Below, piece after piece: positions 19,497-27,822 of a DNA stretch of 50,216 nucleotides. The position numbers and the translations under genes were made by a program. The notes under the pieces are model-generated. The model was not told the DNA's origin and ran no database searches. It saw only the letters and a program-made list of their open reading frames with translations. Position 1 is the first letter of the stretch; each line of letters begins with the position of its first letter. This DNA is from an uncultured Muribaculaceae bacterium (GTDB taxonomy: Bacteria; Bacteroidota; Bacteroidia; Bacteroidales; Muribaculaceae). The stretch lies in assembly GCA_947628305.1 (NCBI GenBank), contig CANQZG010000025.1:1-50216 (forward strand), given 5' to 3'.

Positions 19497-20036
19497 TCAA
19501 ATCCAGCTCGGCGTTTTGGGTTTTACCTTTGTATCCGTCACATCGAGCCAAGCCTGATACCAAGCGTCAAGCTCCTCTTTCTGCTCGGCAGTGAGGCGAG
19601 CATACCACGCCGCACCGCGATTGATGACAGGAAAACATATCCGCTCACGCTCGGCACGGAGATAGACTATGTACTCCTCATCGGTGAACGGATGATAGAC
19701 AAGGATGTCTTCGTATTCGTCCCAAGCCTCTTTCCCCGCTTCGACTACTGGCATCACCTCGTCCTCATCGTTGCCAACACGAACGCCATTGCGATAGTAT
19801 ACCTCAGTGACGACATAGTACTTCTCTTCGATTTGTCCTTCGTCATTCTCATACCTGCGGAGATTGACCTCTTTCCCTTGCGCTATGAGCTCATCTTTGA
19901 CCTCTTCTGCCGTCTTGATGACCTTCTCGGGAATTGCCTCGTGATGCTCTTTAATGACCCTGTCGGGGCGTAAATAGCCCTTTCCTTCGTCAACGTCGAT
20001 GAGCTCCTGCGTTTTGTCCTCATTGAAAATCCTCAT
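19497..20036 (-). CDS. tail-fibre-assembly-like protein
   Basis: 179 residues from ATG 20036, with GGAGG ten bases upstream (an upstream ATG at 20051 overlaps the fibre gene). Acidic, with the end LTAEQKEELDAWYQAWLDVT followed by a Pro-Lys-Trp tail, the pattern at the C-terminus of phage tail-fibre assembly chaperones. It lies directly downstream of the last fibre gene, where such chaperones usually sit. Confidence in the exact family is moderate. Confidence 0.6.
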   Translation of the reverse strand: MRIFNEDKTQELIDVDEGKGYLRPDRVIKEHHEAIPEKVIKTAEEVKDELIAQGKEVNLRRYENDEGQIEEKYYVVTEVYYRNGVRVGNDEDEVMPVVEAGKEAWDEYEDILVYHPFTDEEYIVYLRAERERICFPVINRGAAWYARLTAEQKEELDAWYQAWLDVTDTKVKPKTPSWI

Positions 20037-21148
20037 GCTGTTCTCCTCCATATATGAGCCGTTACATATTTAGGCGTATGAGATGCATTTGAAGTCGTAC
20101 CAATCGCAAGAGTGATGTCAATCTCGGGTCCAACGGGGCCAAATGCAGATGTTACGCCTGTATTTAAGTACAAAGTGCCTGCTTTATTATACTTGTTTGT
20201 TCTCACAAGTTCATTTGTTATGGAATTATATGCGAAAAGTCCAGACCCATCGATGCCGCCCGCTGCTGCACCGTACCAGTTTGACGCACCAACCCCGTAA
20301 TTGTGGCTGTGTTCATTTGTTCCCGTAACACTCCAGCTTGTACTGTATCCAGCCCCCGCCGCCATAATGAATGCGCCTCTTGAAAGTTCTGTCCATGAGC
20401 CGCCGAACATACTCGCAGGCGATGTGCTGGTGTAGGAGATGTAGACATAGCCTACGCGGAAGAAGTTGAGTGGGTCTATATCATCTGTGAGGGCAATGGT
20501 GCCGCCCTGCTTTTCTTCTGGCAATTTGAATATGCATGAACGACCAACACCTGCGTAAGTGTGTGACCATATAAATTGCCCAATTCCAATTGACATTGAA
20601 GGAAGGTCTGCTCCCGCGCTTTTTATCGTTATGCTTCCTTCGAATTTCTTGCTTCCCGTTATCGTCTGCGCCGTGTCGAGCGTGACATAGTTCCCGCTCC
20701 CGCCGCTCGGCGTTTCCCATGTCGGTGCCTTTGCACCATGGGAAGTGAGGACTTGCCCTTCCGTCCCAACGTTCCCGTTGATTGACAGTCCTTCACTCAA
20801 ACTGTCAAGATCAAACTTCTTTGTATGAAGACGTAATCTATCGTCTTCGTACTCATAGAAGTAGATGTAATTCCCGTCACCGAAGTTGAGCTGTGCACCG
20901 TATCCCGTGCTGCCCCCCTTTATCCTCAACCCATAGAATTGAGGAGCGGTATCGGTAGAATTCGCTTTGCCGTTCATGTAATAGTAGCCAGTGAACGTCT
21001 TTTTGCCGCTGACGGTTTGAGCTGTGTCGGTCGTGACAAGGTTGGGCTTGCCCATGACTTGATCCCAAGTCGTTTTGGGGAGATACAGACGCCAATCGTT
21101 CGCGCCTTCCCCCGTTTTTTCACGGAATTCTCCATCAAGCTGTATCAT
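20033..21148 (-). CDS. tail fibre / receptor-binding protein
   Basis: 371 residues, start overlapping the previous gene's stop. N-terminal 110 residues resemble the upstream fibre (WDQVMGKPNLVTTDTAQTVS, SGKKTF), with a further SGNYVTLDTAQTITGSKKFE unit. The C-terminal 160 residues begin VGYVYISYTSTSPASMFGGS and include HSHNYGVG and GFPVGPEID-like Gly-rich loops, as in tail-collar or receptor-binding tips. It probably binds the host surface at the tail end. Confidence 0.75.
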   Translation of the reverse strand: MIQLDGEFREKTGEGANDWRLYLPKTTWDQVMGKPNLVTTDTAQTVSGKKTFTGYYYMNGKANSTDTAPQFYGLRIKGGSTGYGAQLNFGDGNYIYFYEYEDDRLRLHTKKFDLDSLSEGLSINGNVGTEGQVLTSHGAKAPTWETPSGGSGNYVTLDTAQTITGSKKFEGSITIKSAGADLPSMSIGIGQFIWSHTYAGVGRSCIFKLPEEKQGGTIALTDDIDPLNFFRVGYVYISYTSTSPASMFGGSWTELSRGAFIMAAGAGYSTSWSVTGTNEHSHNYGVGASNWYGAAAGGIDGSGLFAYNSITNELVRTNKYNKAGTLYLNTGVTSAFGPVGPEIDITLAIGTTSNASHTPKYVTAHIWRRTA

Positions 21149-22980
21149 GCAACTGTCCTCGAATTTGTGATGTAGAAATACAGACCGCTGGTCGCCAAAT
21201 TGGAAGGTATTGTTTCCGAAGTGCCCGACATGAAGATGTTTGCGCCCTTTATGATGCGTCCCTGCTCATTGGTCTGAACTGCACTATAATATCCCGCCGT
21301 CACGCCCGTCTTAGAGAGCTTGGTGTCATCGACGGCGCCCTCTTTGATGGTCGGGTTCGGATAGGTTCCCGTGAGGTCTCCGCCCGCACTGCCTGTAGGG
21401 GGAAGAGATTCGGGAAGATCCGTGTCTACAAGAAGCGTGCCGCTCTTCTCGGGGAAATGATATGTGAACTCCTGCCGTCCAGCATAGTATTTTATTTCTC
21501 CGTGAGGACCAATCACTGTCAAATCGCTTCCGCCGCTCAGTTTAAGATATGCGGAACCTTCGTCATGCGAATCAGTGTAAAAGCTCGAATTTCCACCAAT
21601 ACTGATTTCACCTTCTTTTATCAAAACACTGTATGTTTCAGACGATCCTATCTGTACACCGTTTGTAAACTTCTTTTTGCCACTTATCGTCTGCTCTGTG
21701 TCAAGCGTAACGAAGTTGCTGAGATCGGCTTGGGTATCCGTCCAAGGGACATTGACCTTCATGGTTCCGTCGGCGTTCACTTGCACGAGATAGTCCCTAT
21801 CCTTCGTTGTGCCCGTTGTGGAGCTCTTTACGCCGCCGAGGACGGTCGCTGTGGCGGTCGGAAGTGTGTACGGTGTACCCGCGCCGATGTTCGTGCGTGC
21901 TTGTTGCTTCTGTGCGTCCGTGAGAGACTGCGCGGTGTCATATCTCACATTTCCAGCCTTTTGAAGCGCGGCGATCGCGTCAGCATTTGCCTTACCCTTG
22001 TTACCCGCATATGCCGTAGACGAGGTCTCGCCGAGGGCAAGCGAAGGGCTTATCTCGACATACTCCGTCCCGCCCCAACGATATGTAAGGTTGGTATCCA
22101 TTGCGACGTAGATCTTTCCGCTCTCGCCCTTTGCGGGGAAGTCCTCCTTGCTGGCATACTCCTCAACGTCATCGACGAATCCGGGGAGCTGCGATGTGGG
22201 AACCTTGCCGTCCGTTCCGAGCGATGCGACCCCGTCCGCAACCCCTATCTGCGAGGAGAGAACAAGGTCGGGCTTGTCCTTGACCTTGTCCCATGTCAGG
22301 TTGGCGTCGACGAGAAGCGTGCCGCTCTTCTCGGGGAAATGATATGTGAAGTAGGTATTCCCGTCTTTATGAAAATCAATATATCCCTGAGAATCTAACG
22401 CAACGGATGTTTCTCCGTACCCTTTAAGGTACAGTCTATCCTGTTGAAAACTGGCTTCTTTGACATGGACGCCGTTATCATAAACAAAAACGAAGTTTCC
22501 TTTTGGGTCTCCTACATATATGTTTTCTGTGAATATTTTCCGCCCGCTGATTGTCTGCTCTGTGTCAAGCGTAACGAAGTTGCTGAGATCGGCTTGGGTA
22601 TCCGTCCAAGGGACATTGACCTTCATGGTTCCGTCGGCGTTCACTTGCACGAGATAGTCCCTATCCTTCGTTGTGCCCGTTGTGGAGCTCTTCACGCCGC
22701 CGAGGACGGTCGCTGTGGCAGTCGGAAGCGTGTACGGCGTGCCAGCACCGATGTTTGTGCGTGCCTGTGCTTTTTGTGCGTCTGTGAGCGACTGCGCCGA
22801 ATAGAGCAGAATATCGGGCTTCCCCGTAATATCCGACCATGTATAGGACGGCTTGCTGTCCCCGATCCACGAAGGTTTTTCAATCACTTGGCTCCATGTC
22901 GTTTTCGGGTAAAATATCTCCTTATCCTCAGGGTTCGGTCCGGTCTTTTGATAGATCGTTGTGTCGTTAAGTACAACCAT
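21145..22980 (-). CDS. tail fibre protein with internal duplication
   Basis: 611 residues. N-terminal ~45 residues attach (NDTTIYQKTGPNPEDKEIFY, TTWSQVIEKPSW). Two large repeats follow, each with SLTDAQKAQARTNIGAG, TATATVLGGVKSSTTGTTKD, VPWTDTQADLSNFVTLDTEQ and FTYHFPEKSGTLLVD. The centre holds a VDDVEEYASKEDFPAKGESG module seen in many Firmicute phage fibres. A Gly/Pro hinge (LPPTGSAGGDLTGTYPNPTI) leads to the C-terminus. The duplicated DNA (21689-21903 and 22553-22767) is nearly identical, which indicates recent duplication or gene conversion. Confidence 0.85.
   Translation of the reverse strand: MVVLNDTTIYQKTGPNPEDKEIFYPKTTWSQVIEKPSWIGDSKPSYTWSDITGKPDILLYSAQSLTDAQKAQARTNIGAGTPYTLPTATATVLGGVKSSTTGTTKDRDYLVQVNADGTMKVNVPWTDTQADLSNFVTLDTEQTISGRKIFTENIYVGDPKGNFVFVYDNGVHVKEASFQQDRLYLKGYGETSVALDSQGYIDFHKDGNTYFTYHFPEKSGTLLVDANLTWDKVKDKPDLVLSSQIGVADGVASLGTDGKVPTSQLPGFVDDVEEYASKEDFPAKGESGKIYVAMDTNLTYRWGGTEYVEISPSLALGETSSTAYAGNKGKANADAIAALQKAGNVRYDTAQSLTDAQKQQARTNIGAGTPYTLPTATATVLGGVKSSTTGTTKDRDYLVQVNADGTMKVNVPWTDTQADLSNFVTLDTEQTISGKKKFTNGVQIGSSETYSVLIKEGEISIGGNSSFYTDSHDEGSAYLKLSGGSDLTVIGPHGEIKYYAGRQEFTYHFPEKSGTLLVDTDLPESLPPTGSAGGDLTGTYPNPTIKEGAVDDTKLSKTGVTAGYYSAVQTNEQGRIIKGANIFMSGTSETIPSNLATSGLYFYITNSRTVA
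21689..22767. repeat. near-identical direct repeat pair inside the fibre gene
   Basis: About 215 bases at 21689-21903 recur at 22553-22767 with only a few synonymous-type changes; a shorter flanking repeat (about 40 bases, near 21424 and 22308) marks the other end of each unit. The period is 864 bases. Recombination between copies would delete one fibre module in frame. Confidence 0.85.
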
Positions 22981-22992
22981 GTTCCTTTCTCC

Positions 22993-23682
22993 TTACTCGA
23001 TTTTTAATATAAATTTTTTGCCTTCGTTAGGGACTTCCGCCGCATCGTCAATGGAAAGCGGCACAGGGGGACGTACCCGCGCCACCGGTGAAGGATCTTG
23101 GATCCCAAGCGCGATCGTCGTCGCCCCGCCCGCCTTCTTCGTGACCTCAAAGAAGAGCTCTCCGATGTTGTGGATATTCCCATCTTCGTCGACAAACACC
23201 GTCGTCTGTCCTGCTCCGATGTTCTCTCGCGCTTGACCCTGCTGTTCGCTGTCGAGCATCTGCGGCTTGAACGAAACGGCACTGAGGTCATCTGCATCCA
23301 GCTCAACATCTCCTGTTTGACCATTGACCGAGGTGACCTTCCCGCCCATGCCACCCGCCCCGCCTGCTGTCCATGTTGCATTCTGCATCACGACACCATT
23401 GCTCAGAGACTGGGAGTAGAACACGAAGACCGCTTTGCCAACTTCCAAGTCGCTTTCTGTGAGGCATGGGTTATAGGGAAAGACCATCGGCTGACTGTCT
23501 GCATCAAAGAGTTCGGGCAAGAACTTGATTGCCACGGTATGATTATCGGTGTCGGGAGGAGCCTGAACGACCGCCTTCTGCGCCTTGATGGAAGACCGCA
23601 CGCTCGACTGTCTCTCAATGACCTTTTCGATGATCGGTGTGAGTAGCCGTATCAGCTCCTGTGCTTCTATGTATGTCGCCAT
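22993..23682 (-). CDS. baseplate/upper fibre protein
   Basis: 229 residues from ATG 23682 (GTGAGGAGGCG before it). Helical N-terminus, a beta-rich middle (TDNHTVAIKFLPELFDADSQ, AVFVFYSQSLSNGVVMQNAT), then GKVTSVNGQTGDVELDADDL, a segment typical of phage fibre linkers, and QGQARENIGAGQ as in the fibre gene. It lies between the hub-like gene and the main fibre, so it probably joins the two. Confidence 0.7.
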   Translation of the reverse strand: MATYIEAQELIRLLTPIIEKVIERQSSVRSSIKAQKAVVQAPPDTDNHTVAIKFLPELFDADSQPMVFPYNPCLTESDLEVGKAVFVFYSQSLSNGVVMQNATWTAGGAGGMGGKVTSVNGQTGDVELDADDLSAVSFKPQMLDSEQQGQARENIGAGQTTVFVDEDGNIHNIGELFFEVTKKAGGATTIALGIQDPSPVARVRPPVPLSIDDAAEVPNEGKKFILKIE

Positions 23683-23696
23683 TGTTCGTCGCCTCC

Positions 23697-25004
23697 TCAC
23701 GCAACCGGAGCTCCGTCAATGTCTTTCACCGTCACATCGGGAAAGTCGTTTACCGATGTTGCCGTGATCTGCATCGCTCCTTTTTGACTCAGCGGGATCG
23801 AGATGCCCTGAATGAGATGCTTTTCAAGCGGGCTGTTCGGCTTGTCCGAACGAAGGATGGAAATAAGATTGTTTTCCCTGAGATGAAACATCTGCGAGCA
23901 TGAGACCATCACGGACTTCTGCAATACCGTTTTGCGCTTCAAATACCACTTTGCAAGCGCGGCGCACTGCTTGTTCGTGTAATTGATGTCGCTGCTCTCA
24001 ACAAAGGTTTTCATGCCTATCCTGCCAACGCTTGTGTCACTTGTAGGGTCATTGTTGATCGCCCGCGCCCCCACGACCGCACCATCTACGCTCTCGCCCC
24101 AAATGATGACGTCGTTGTAGACTTGCGCGGGGTTCGCAGTCTCATCAAGCCCGAAAAACGTCTTGCTGTTTTTCGTGAAATTCCACATGACGGGTTTTTT
24201 GTTGTCGTCAAGATCATCGTCGGAGGGATCCACGCGGAGCGCACCCGTGCTGTCATACCCTATCCACCCCGCGAGAATGGCGTTGAGGTCGAGAAGCACC
24301 TGCCCATATGTCCCGCCCATTTCCGTCGTCACAGTTTTCGGCAAGAGGTTCATCTTGACGGCTTGTCCGTTGATTATGACTTCTTGTTCGTTGTAATAGT
24401 CCGTAAATACGGGTGTCACGCCATCAATTTTTTCCTCATACCTGTCTGTCACTTTATGCGTATAAATGGATAAATTCAATATCCCTTGCATGGCAGAAAA
24501 GATGTTCGTGCGGCTTCTCACTTCGTAGGTATTTTCGAGGTTGCCGAAGAGTGTGCCGTCGAGATATGCCCACTTGTCTACAAGCTGATATTCCGCCGTG
24601 CGGCTGTTCGGCTTCCATCCCGTTTTGGGTGAGTTCAAATAAAAAACGCCAAGGGGAATGTAGTACGGCGTTCCATCGCTCAGAATCACCCCTTTGGACA
24701 GCCGCACGCGGCGACCGAGCCAAAGCCTGTTGAGGTCGTAGTCAAAGGCATTGTCGAGGTTCTCAAAGCGCACAGACGCCGTCCTGCGCTGTCCATTGTT
24801 GAGGGAGATGTTGAGTGTTCCCGATTGAATGAATGCTCTGCTGTCGGGGTAGCCGTAGCCACGCTTATAGTTTCCGTCGATGGCGTATGCCACCGTATCA
24901 TCGGCGTTGAGGAATTCGAGTTTCGTAAGAGAGATCATCCTGTCAGGATCCGAAACGATCCTGAGATAGTCGAGATAGCGATCTTGCGGAGTCAGAAGTG
25001 CCAT
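23697..25004 (-). CDS. baseplate hub / tail-associated protein (Tal-like)
   Basis: 435 residues. N-terminal SLTKLEFLNADDTVAYAIDG and NGQRRTASVRFENLDNAFDY, then WLGRRVRLSKGVILSDGTPY and IPLGVFYLNSPKTGW read like the hub domains of siphophage baseplates (gp27-like fold). The position downstream of tape measure and the long distal protein, and upstream of the fibres, fits. No peptidase domain is visible at the C-terminus. Confidence 0.75.
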   Translation of the reverse strand: MALLTPQDRYLDYLRIVSDPDRMISLTKLEFLNADDTVAYAIDGNYKRGYGYPDSRAFIQSGTLNISLNNGQRRTASVRFENLDNAFDYDLNRLWLGRRVRLSKGVILSDGTPYYIPLGVFYLNSPKTGWKPNSRTAEYQLVDKWAYLDGTLFGNLENTYEVRSRTNIFSAMQGILNLSIYTHKVTDRYEEKIDGVTPVFTDYYNEQEVIINGQAVKMNLLPKTVTTEMGGTYGQVLLDLNAILAGWIGYDSTGALRVDPSDDDLDDNKKPVMWNFTKNSKTFFGLDETANPAQVYNDVIIWGESVDGAVVGARAINNDPTSDTSVGRIGMKTFVESSDINYTNKQCAALAKWYLKRKTVLQKSVMVSCSQMFHLRENNLISILRSDKPNSPLEKHLIQGISIPLSQKGAMQITATSVNDFPDVTVKDIDGAPVA

Positions 25005-25007
25005 GTG

Positions 25008-27812
25008 TTACCCCCTCCTCGTCACGCCCTTCGCCCCTGCAAGGTAGAACCTGACACCAGAATAGGGCTTGGGATAATCCGCTGAATAGGTTCCCGTCTC
25101 CTCATCGTAGCTGTGAGGAACGTCAAGCAACGCCCCGTCGTCCCATCCCTCATCCTGCGGCGTTTGAATGATCGTCACATCGCTTGCATCACCGATCTCC
25201 ACCCACGGAAAAGACATTGTGAGCGGCATCTGCCGCTTTTTCAGATCGGGGGTCATGGTGATTTGATTGTTTGTCGCCACCATGCGAAGGTGCCCTTTCA
25301 TGTCCCGCATGAAGAGCGTGAGCGTCGTCACAGAGAGGTCTTTGAGCTCCTGTTCGAGATCCACGCTGTCGAAATAATCCATTGTCGACGGCTTTGCCAT
25401 GTGTCTGTATCCGTATGTCTCCTCAATGAGCGCAGGAACGGTGTAAATCACGCCTATGAGCCCTTGGAGCGTGCCGCTTGCGTAATTCTGCGTCGAAGGC
25501 ATCCTCGTCGGATAGGGCGTGAAATTCGCACTCAGAGTGGGCGTATTGTTGTTGCCTTCGCTTCCCGCCGAGAGATTGAGCGAAAAGAGATACTGCTTGC
25601 GGACATGATAGGCGCCGTCCTCGCTGTTGTAGTCGCAGACAAGCAGGGAATAGTTGTTGAAGCATACGGACACGACAGTCTGATTCTTGACGCTCTGCAT
25701 GAAGGCCTGATTGCTGTCATATGCGTAAAGCGAGTAGATGTAGGATCTGCGGCTCCGGATCCCATAGTCCTTGAGTGAGACGACAGTGGAAGGCACAGTT
25801 GCTATGGGCGTCAAAATCTCACTTCCAATCTCCTGACGGTAGATCTTGAATCCAATGCTCACCGATGTCCCTACGCCACCGTCGAGAATTCCCGTGTCAA
25901 AGTTTACGGACATGTACAGCTTGTAGCTGGGATCATTCCAGACAGGTTCAAAATCAGAGTCATCAAGGTACAGATCGCCAATATTCTCTCCGTTTCCCTG
26001 ATAGACGGATACACAATTGAACATCGTCCCTATCGTGCCGCCGAAGATGGCAACGGAGCTGACTTCCTTTTGCGCATAGGAAATAGCAGTTTCCAAGATT
26101 CTGCTCGATGAGGTTATGTATGAAATGGCTTGGAGCTTGTCCGGCGTAACGATCCCAACAACTTCGTCCGATGCCGTAGGAATATCTATCCCTCCGAGAA
26201 GATCCTCTCCATCATACAGATTGAGGTTCTTGTCTTCAAGTTTGAGGCTCAGGCCATTCTCCGTTACTCTCAAAAGCTCACCCTGCGTCACAAAATGATA
26301 TGTTTGGATGGACAGGGTTGCCGAAGCCGTATATCCGCTATGGCTCGCGTAAAGTTTCACATTCAGAGATCTGTATCCACTCTTTTGGATTTCACAATCT
26401 ATTGTCGATGGACCGAGACGCTCTACACTGTAATTTGAAACATCGTAATCGGTTTGGATGGTGGCAGAGTAAATAAACCCGACATAGGAGACGCCGATCT
26501 GTGCCCTTGTAGGTCTCCCGGTCGTTGTCGTCGTTACCGTAAGACTGCCATCTGCATTCGATTTCTGCGTATAGCTGACCAACGATGCGGGACCCGTAAG
26601 TGTGATTGATACGGGCATTGTCAGACTGACCTGCGCATATGGCTTTATCGGCTCTATCACAAACTCCGTCACATACCGATTATCCTGCACGCTTTGTGAC
26701 TTCGGATATGCCATGACGTTTTCTCTGTATGAGACACGCTCTGTCGCGGAGCCCGTAACTTGCTCACTTTGCGATCGCTCTTCCTTCTGAGGCATGAATT
26801 TCAGGGCAGCTGTCCATGGGGAAGCGTATTGCATGGGGATCTCTTTTCTCCCCTCTTCATCGTCAATGACAATTTCATGGTCCCAAGTGATGGAGCTGTC
26901 CGATTGAAGGTCTACGGAACCGTCTACGATGCTCGGAGTGTATTCATCGGGACTGACTTTTGCGGGGATCGCTCCACTGTTCTCCCACATAAGAAGCGCG
27001 GCGTTTTCCTTTTTCAGACAATGAACAGTAAAGTTCCCCGCGTAAATGCCGACATCCGTGACCTTCACAGTGAAGTTTCTCCACCCCGAGTCGAAGTCCT
27101 GTGTTCCGAATGTCTGAAAGTCCGCTTTCCCAAAGCAACGTATCGCGTAGGAGTTGCCCACAAAAAAACCGTCAAATGAATACTCGAGCGTAGGTGTATC
27201 AACCTCCCCCGTATCGTCGAGAAGCTCACCCACCTTCCCGTCTTCCCACTGTGCGACTTGCCAGCGGATCTCACGGATGGGAGCGCCCTGTTTCTGTGAG
27301 TAGATTCCAACAAAGTATCCGATAGACGCGGGAAGGGTGGCGCCATTGGGGAAGGGCTGCAACTCGGAAAAAGTTGCATCCACGCTCCTCTGAATGTCAA
27401 TCTCCGGTCTGTCTCTCGTAATAAACACGTTCGATTCTATCTGCTCTATCGACTTTTCCCATCCGCCTTCTTGCCAGTATTGTGTGATTTTGAACTTGAA
27501 CTGGTAGCCGTTTTGGAGGGTGGAATAAAAAGATCTCCATGTCGCACCGTTCTTCGCCGTCCAAGTGAATATTTTCGGTTGACCGAAACGGTCTGTGCCA
27601 TAAAAACCGCCTGCAGGAATGCCATCTGAGATTTTGCCCGTACTTGTAATGAGAGTTGATTGCGTGTTGTTCGTCAGGAAATCAATTTTGTAGGCCGTCA
27701 TCGGTGAATTCCCGTTGACTTGCCACGAGATTTGCGCAACATCCTGAGAAGCGTCCACAACACCGACTGTGAACGATGATGGTATGATGTTTGTCGGTTG
27801 AAAAAGTGCCAT
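25008..27812 (-). CDS. large distal-tail protein with fibronectin-like domains
   Basis: 934 residues, directly after the tape measure. N-terminal domain FTVGVVDASQDVAQISWQVN and FTWTAKNGATWRSFYSTLQN with further repeated beta units (residues 1-480) of fibronectin III character; a middle region around residues 480-620; and a C-terminal part (PYSGVRFYLAGAKG at the end). The length and place suggest a distal tail protein fused to decoration domains that projects from the tail tip. The exact domain borders are my estimate. Confidence 0.7.
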   Translation of the reverse strand: MALFQPTNIIPSSFTVGVVDASQDVAQISWQVNGNSPMTAYKIDFLTNNTQSTLITSTGKISDGIPAGGFYGTDRFGQPKIFTWTAKNGATWRSFYSTLQNGYQFKFKITQYWQEGGWEKSIEQIESNVFITRDRPEIDIQRSVDATFSELQPFPNGATLPASIGYFVGIYSQKQGAPIREIRWQVAQWEDGKVGELLDDTGEVDTPTLEYSFDGFFVGNSYAIRCFGKADFQTFGTQDFDSGWRNFTVKVTDVGIYAGNFTVHCLKKENAALLMWENSGAIPAKVSPDEYTPSIVDGSVDLQSDSSITWDHEIVIDDEEGRKEIPMQYASPWTAALKFMPQKEERSQSEQVTGSATERVSYRENVMAYPKSQSVQDNRYVTEFVIEPIKPYAQVSLTMPVSITLTGPASLVSYTQKSNADGSLTVTTTTTGRPTRAQIGVSYVGFIYSATIQTDYDVSNYSVERLGPSTIDCEIQKSGYRSLNVKLYASHSGYTASATLSIQTYHFVTQGELLRVTENGLSLKLEDKNLNLYDGEDLLGGIDIPTASDEVVGIVTPDKLQAISYITSSSRILETAISYAQKEVSSVAIFGGTIGTMFNCVSVYQGNGENIGDLYLDDSDFEPVWNDPSYKLYMSVNFDTGILDGGVGTSVSIGFKIYRQEIGSEILTPIATVPSTVVSLKDYGIRSRRSYIYSLYAYDSNQAFMQSVKNQTVVSVCFNNYSLLVCDYNSEDGAYHVRKQYLFSLNLSAGSEGNNNTPTLSANFTPYPTRMPSTQNYASGTLQGLIGVIYTVPALIEETYGYRHMAKPSTMDYFDSVDLEQELKDLSVTTLTLFMRDMKGHLRMVATNNQITMTPDLKKRQMPLTMSFPWVEIGDASDVTIIQTPQDEGWDDGALLDVPHSYDEETGTYSADYPKPYSGVRFYLAGAKGVTRRG

Positions 27813-27822
27813 GTGTCACTCC

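Noticed and set aside
21457-22398. 313-residue rightward frame over the fibre gene
   Set aside because: It runs opposite to a duplicated, clearly recognisable fibre gene, and is Cys/Arg-rich without a ribosome site.
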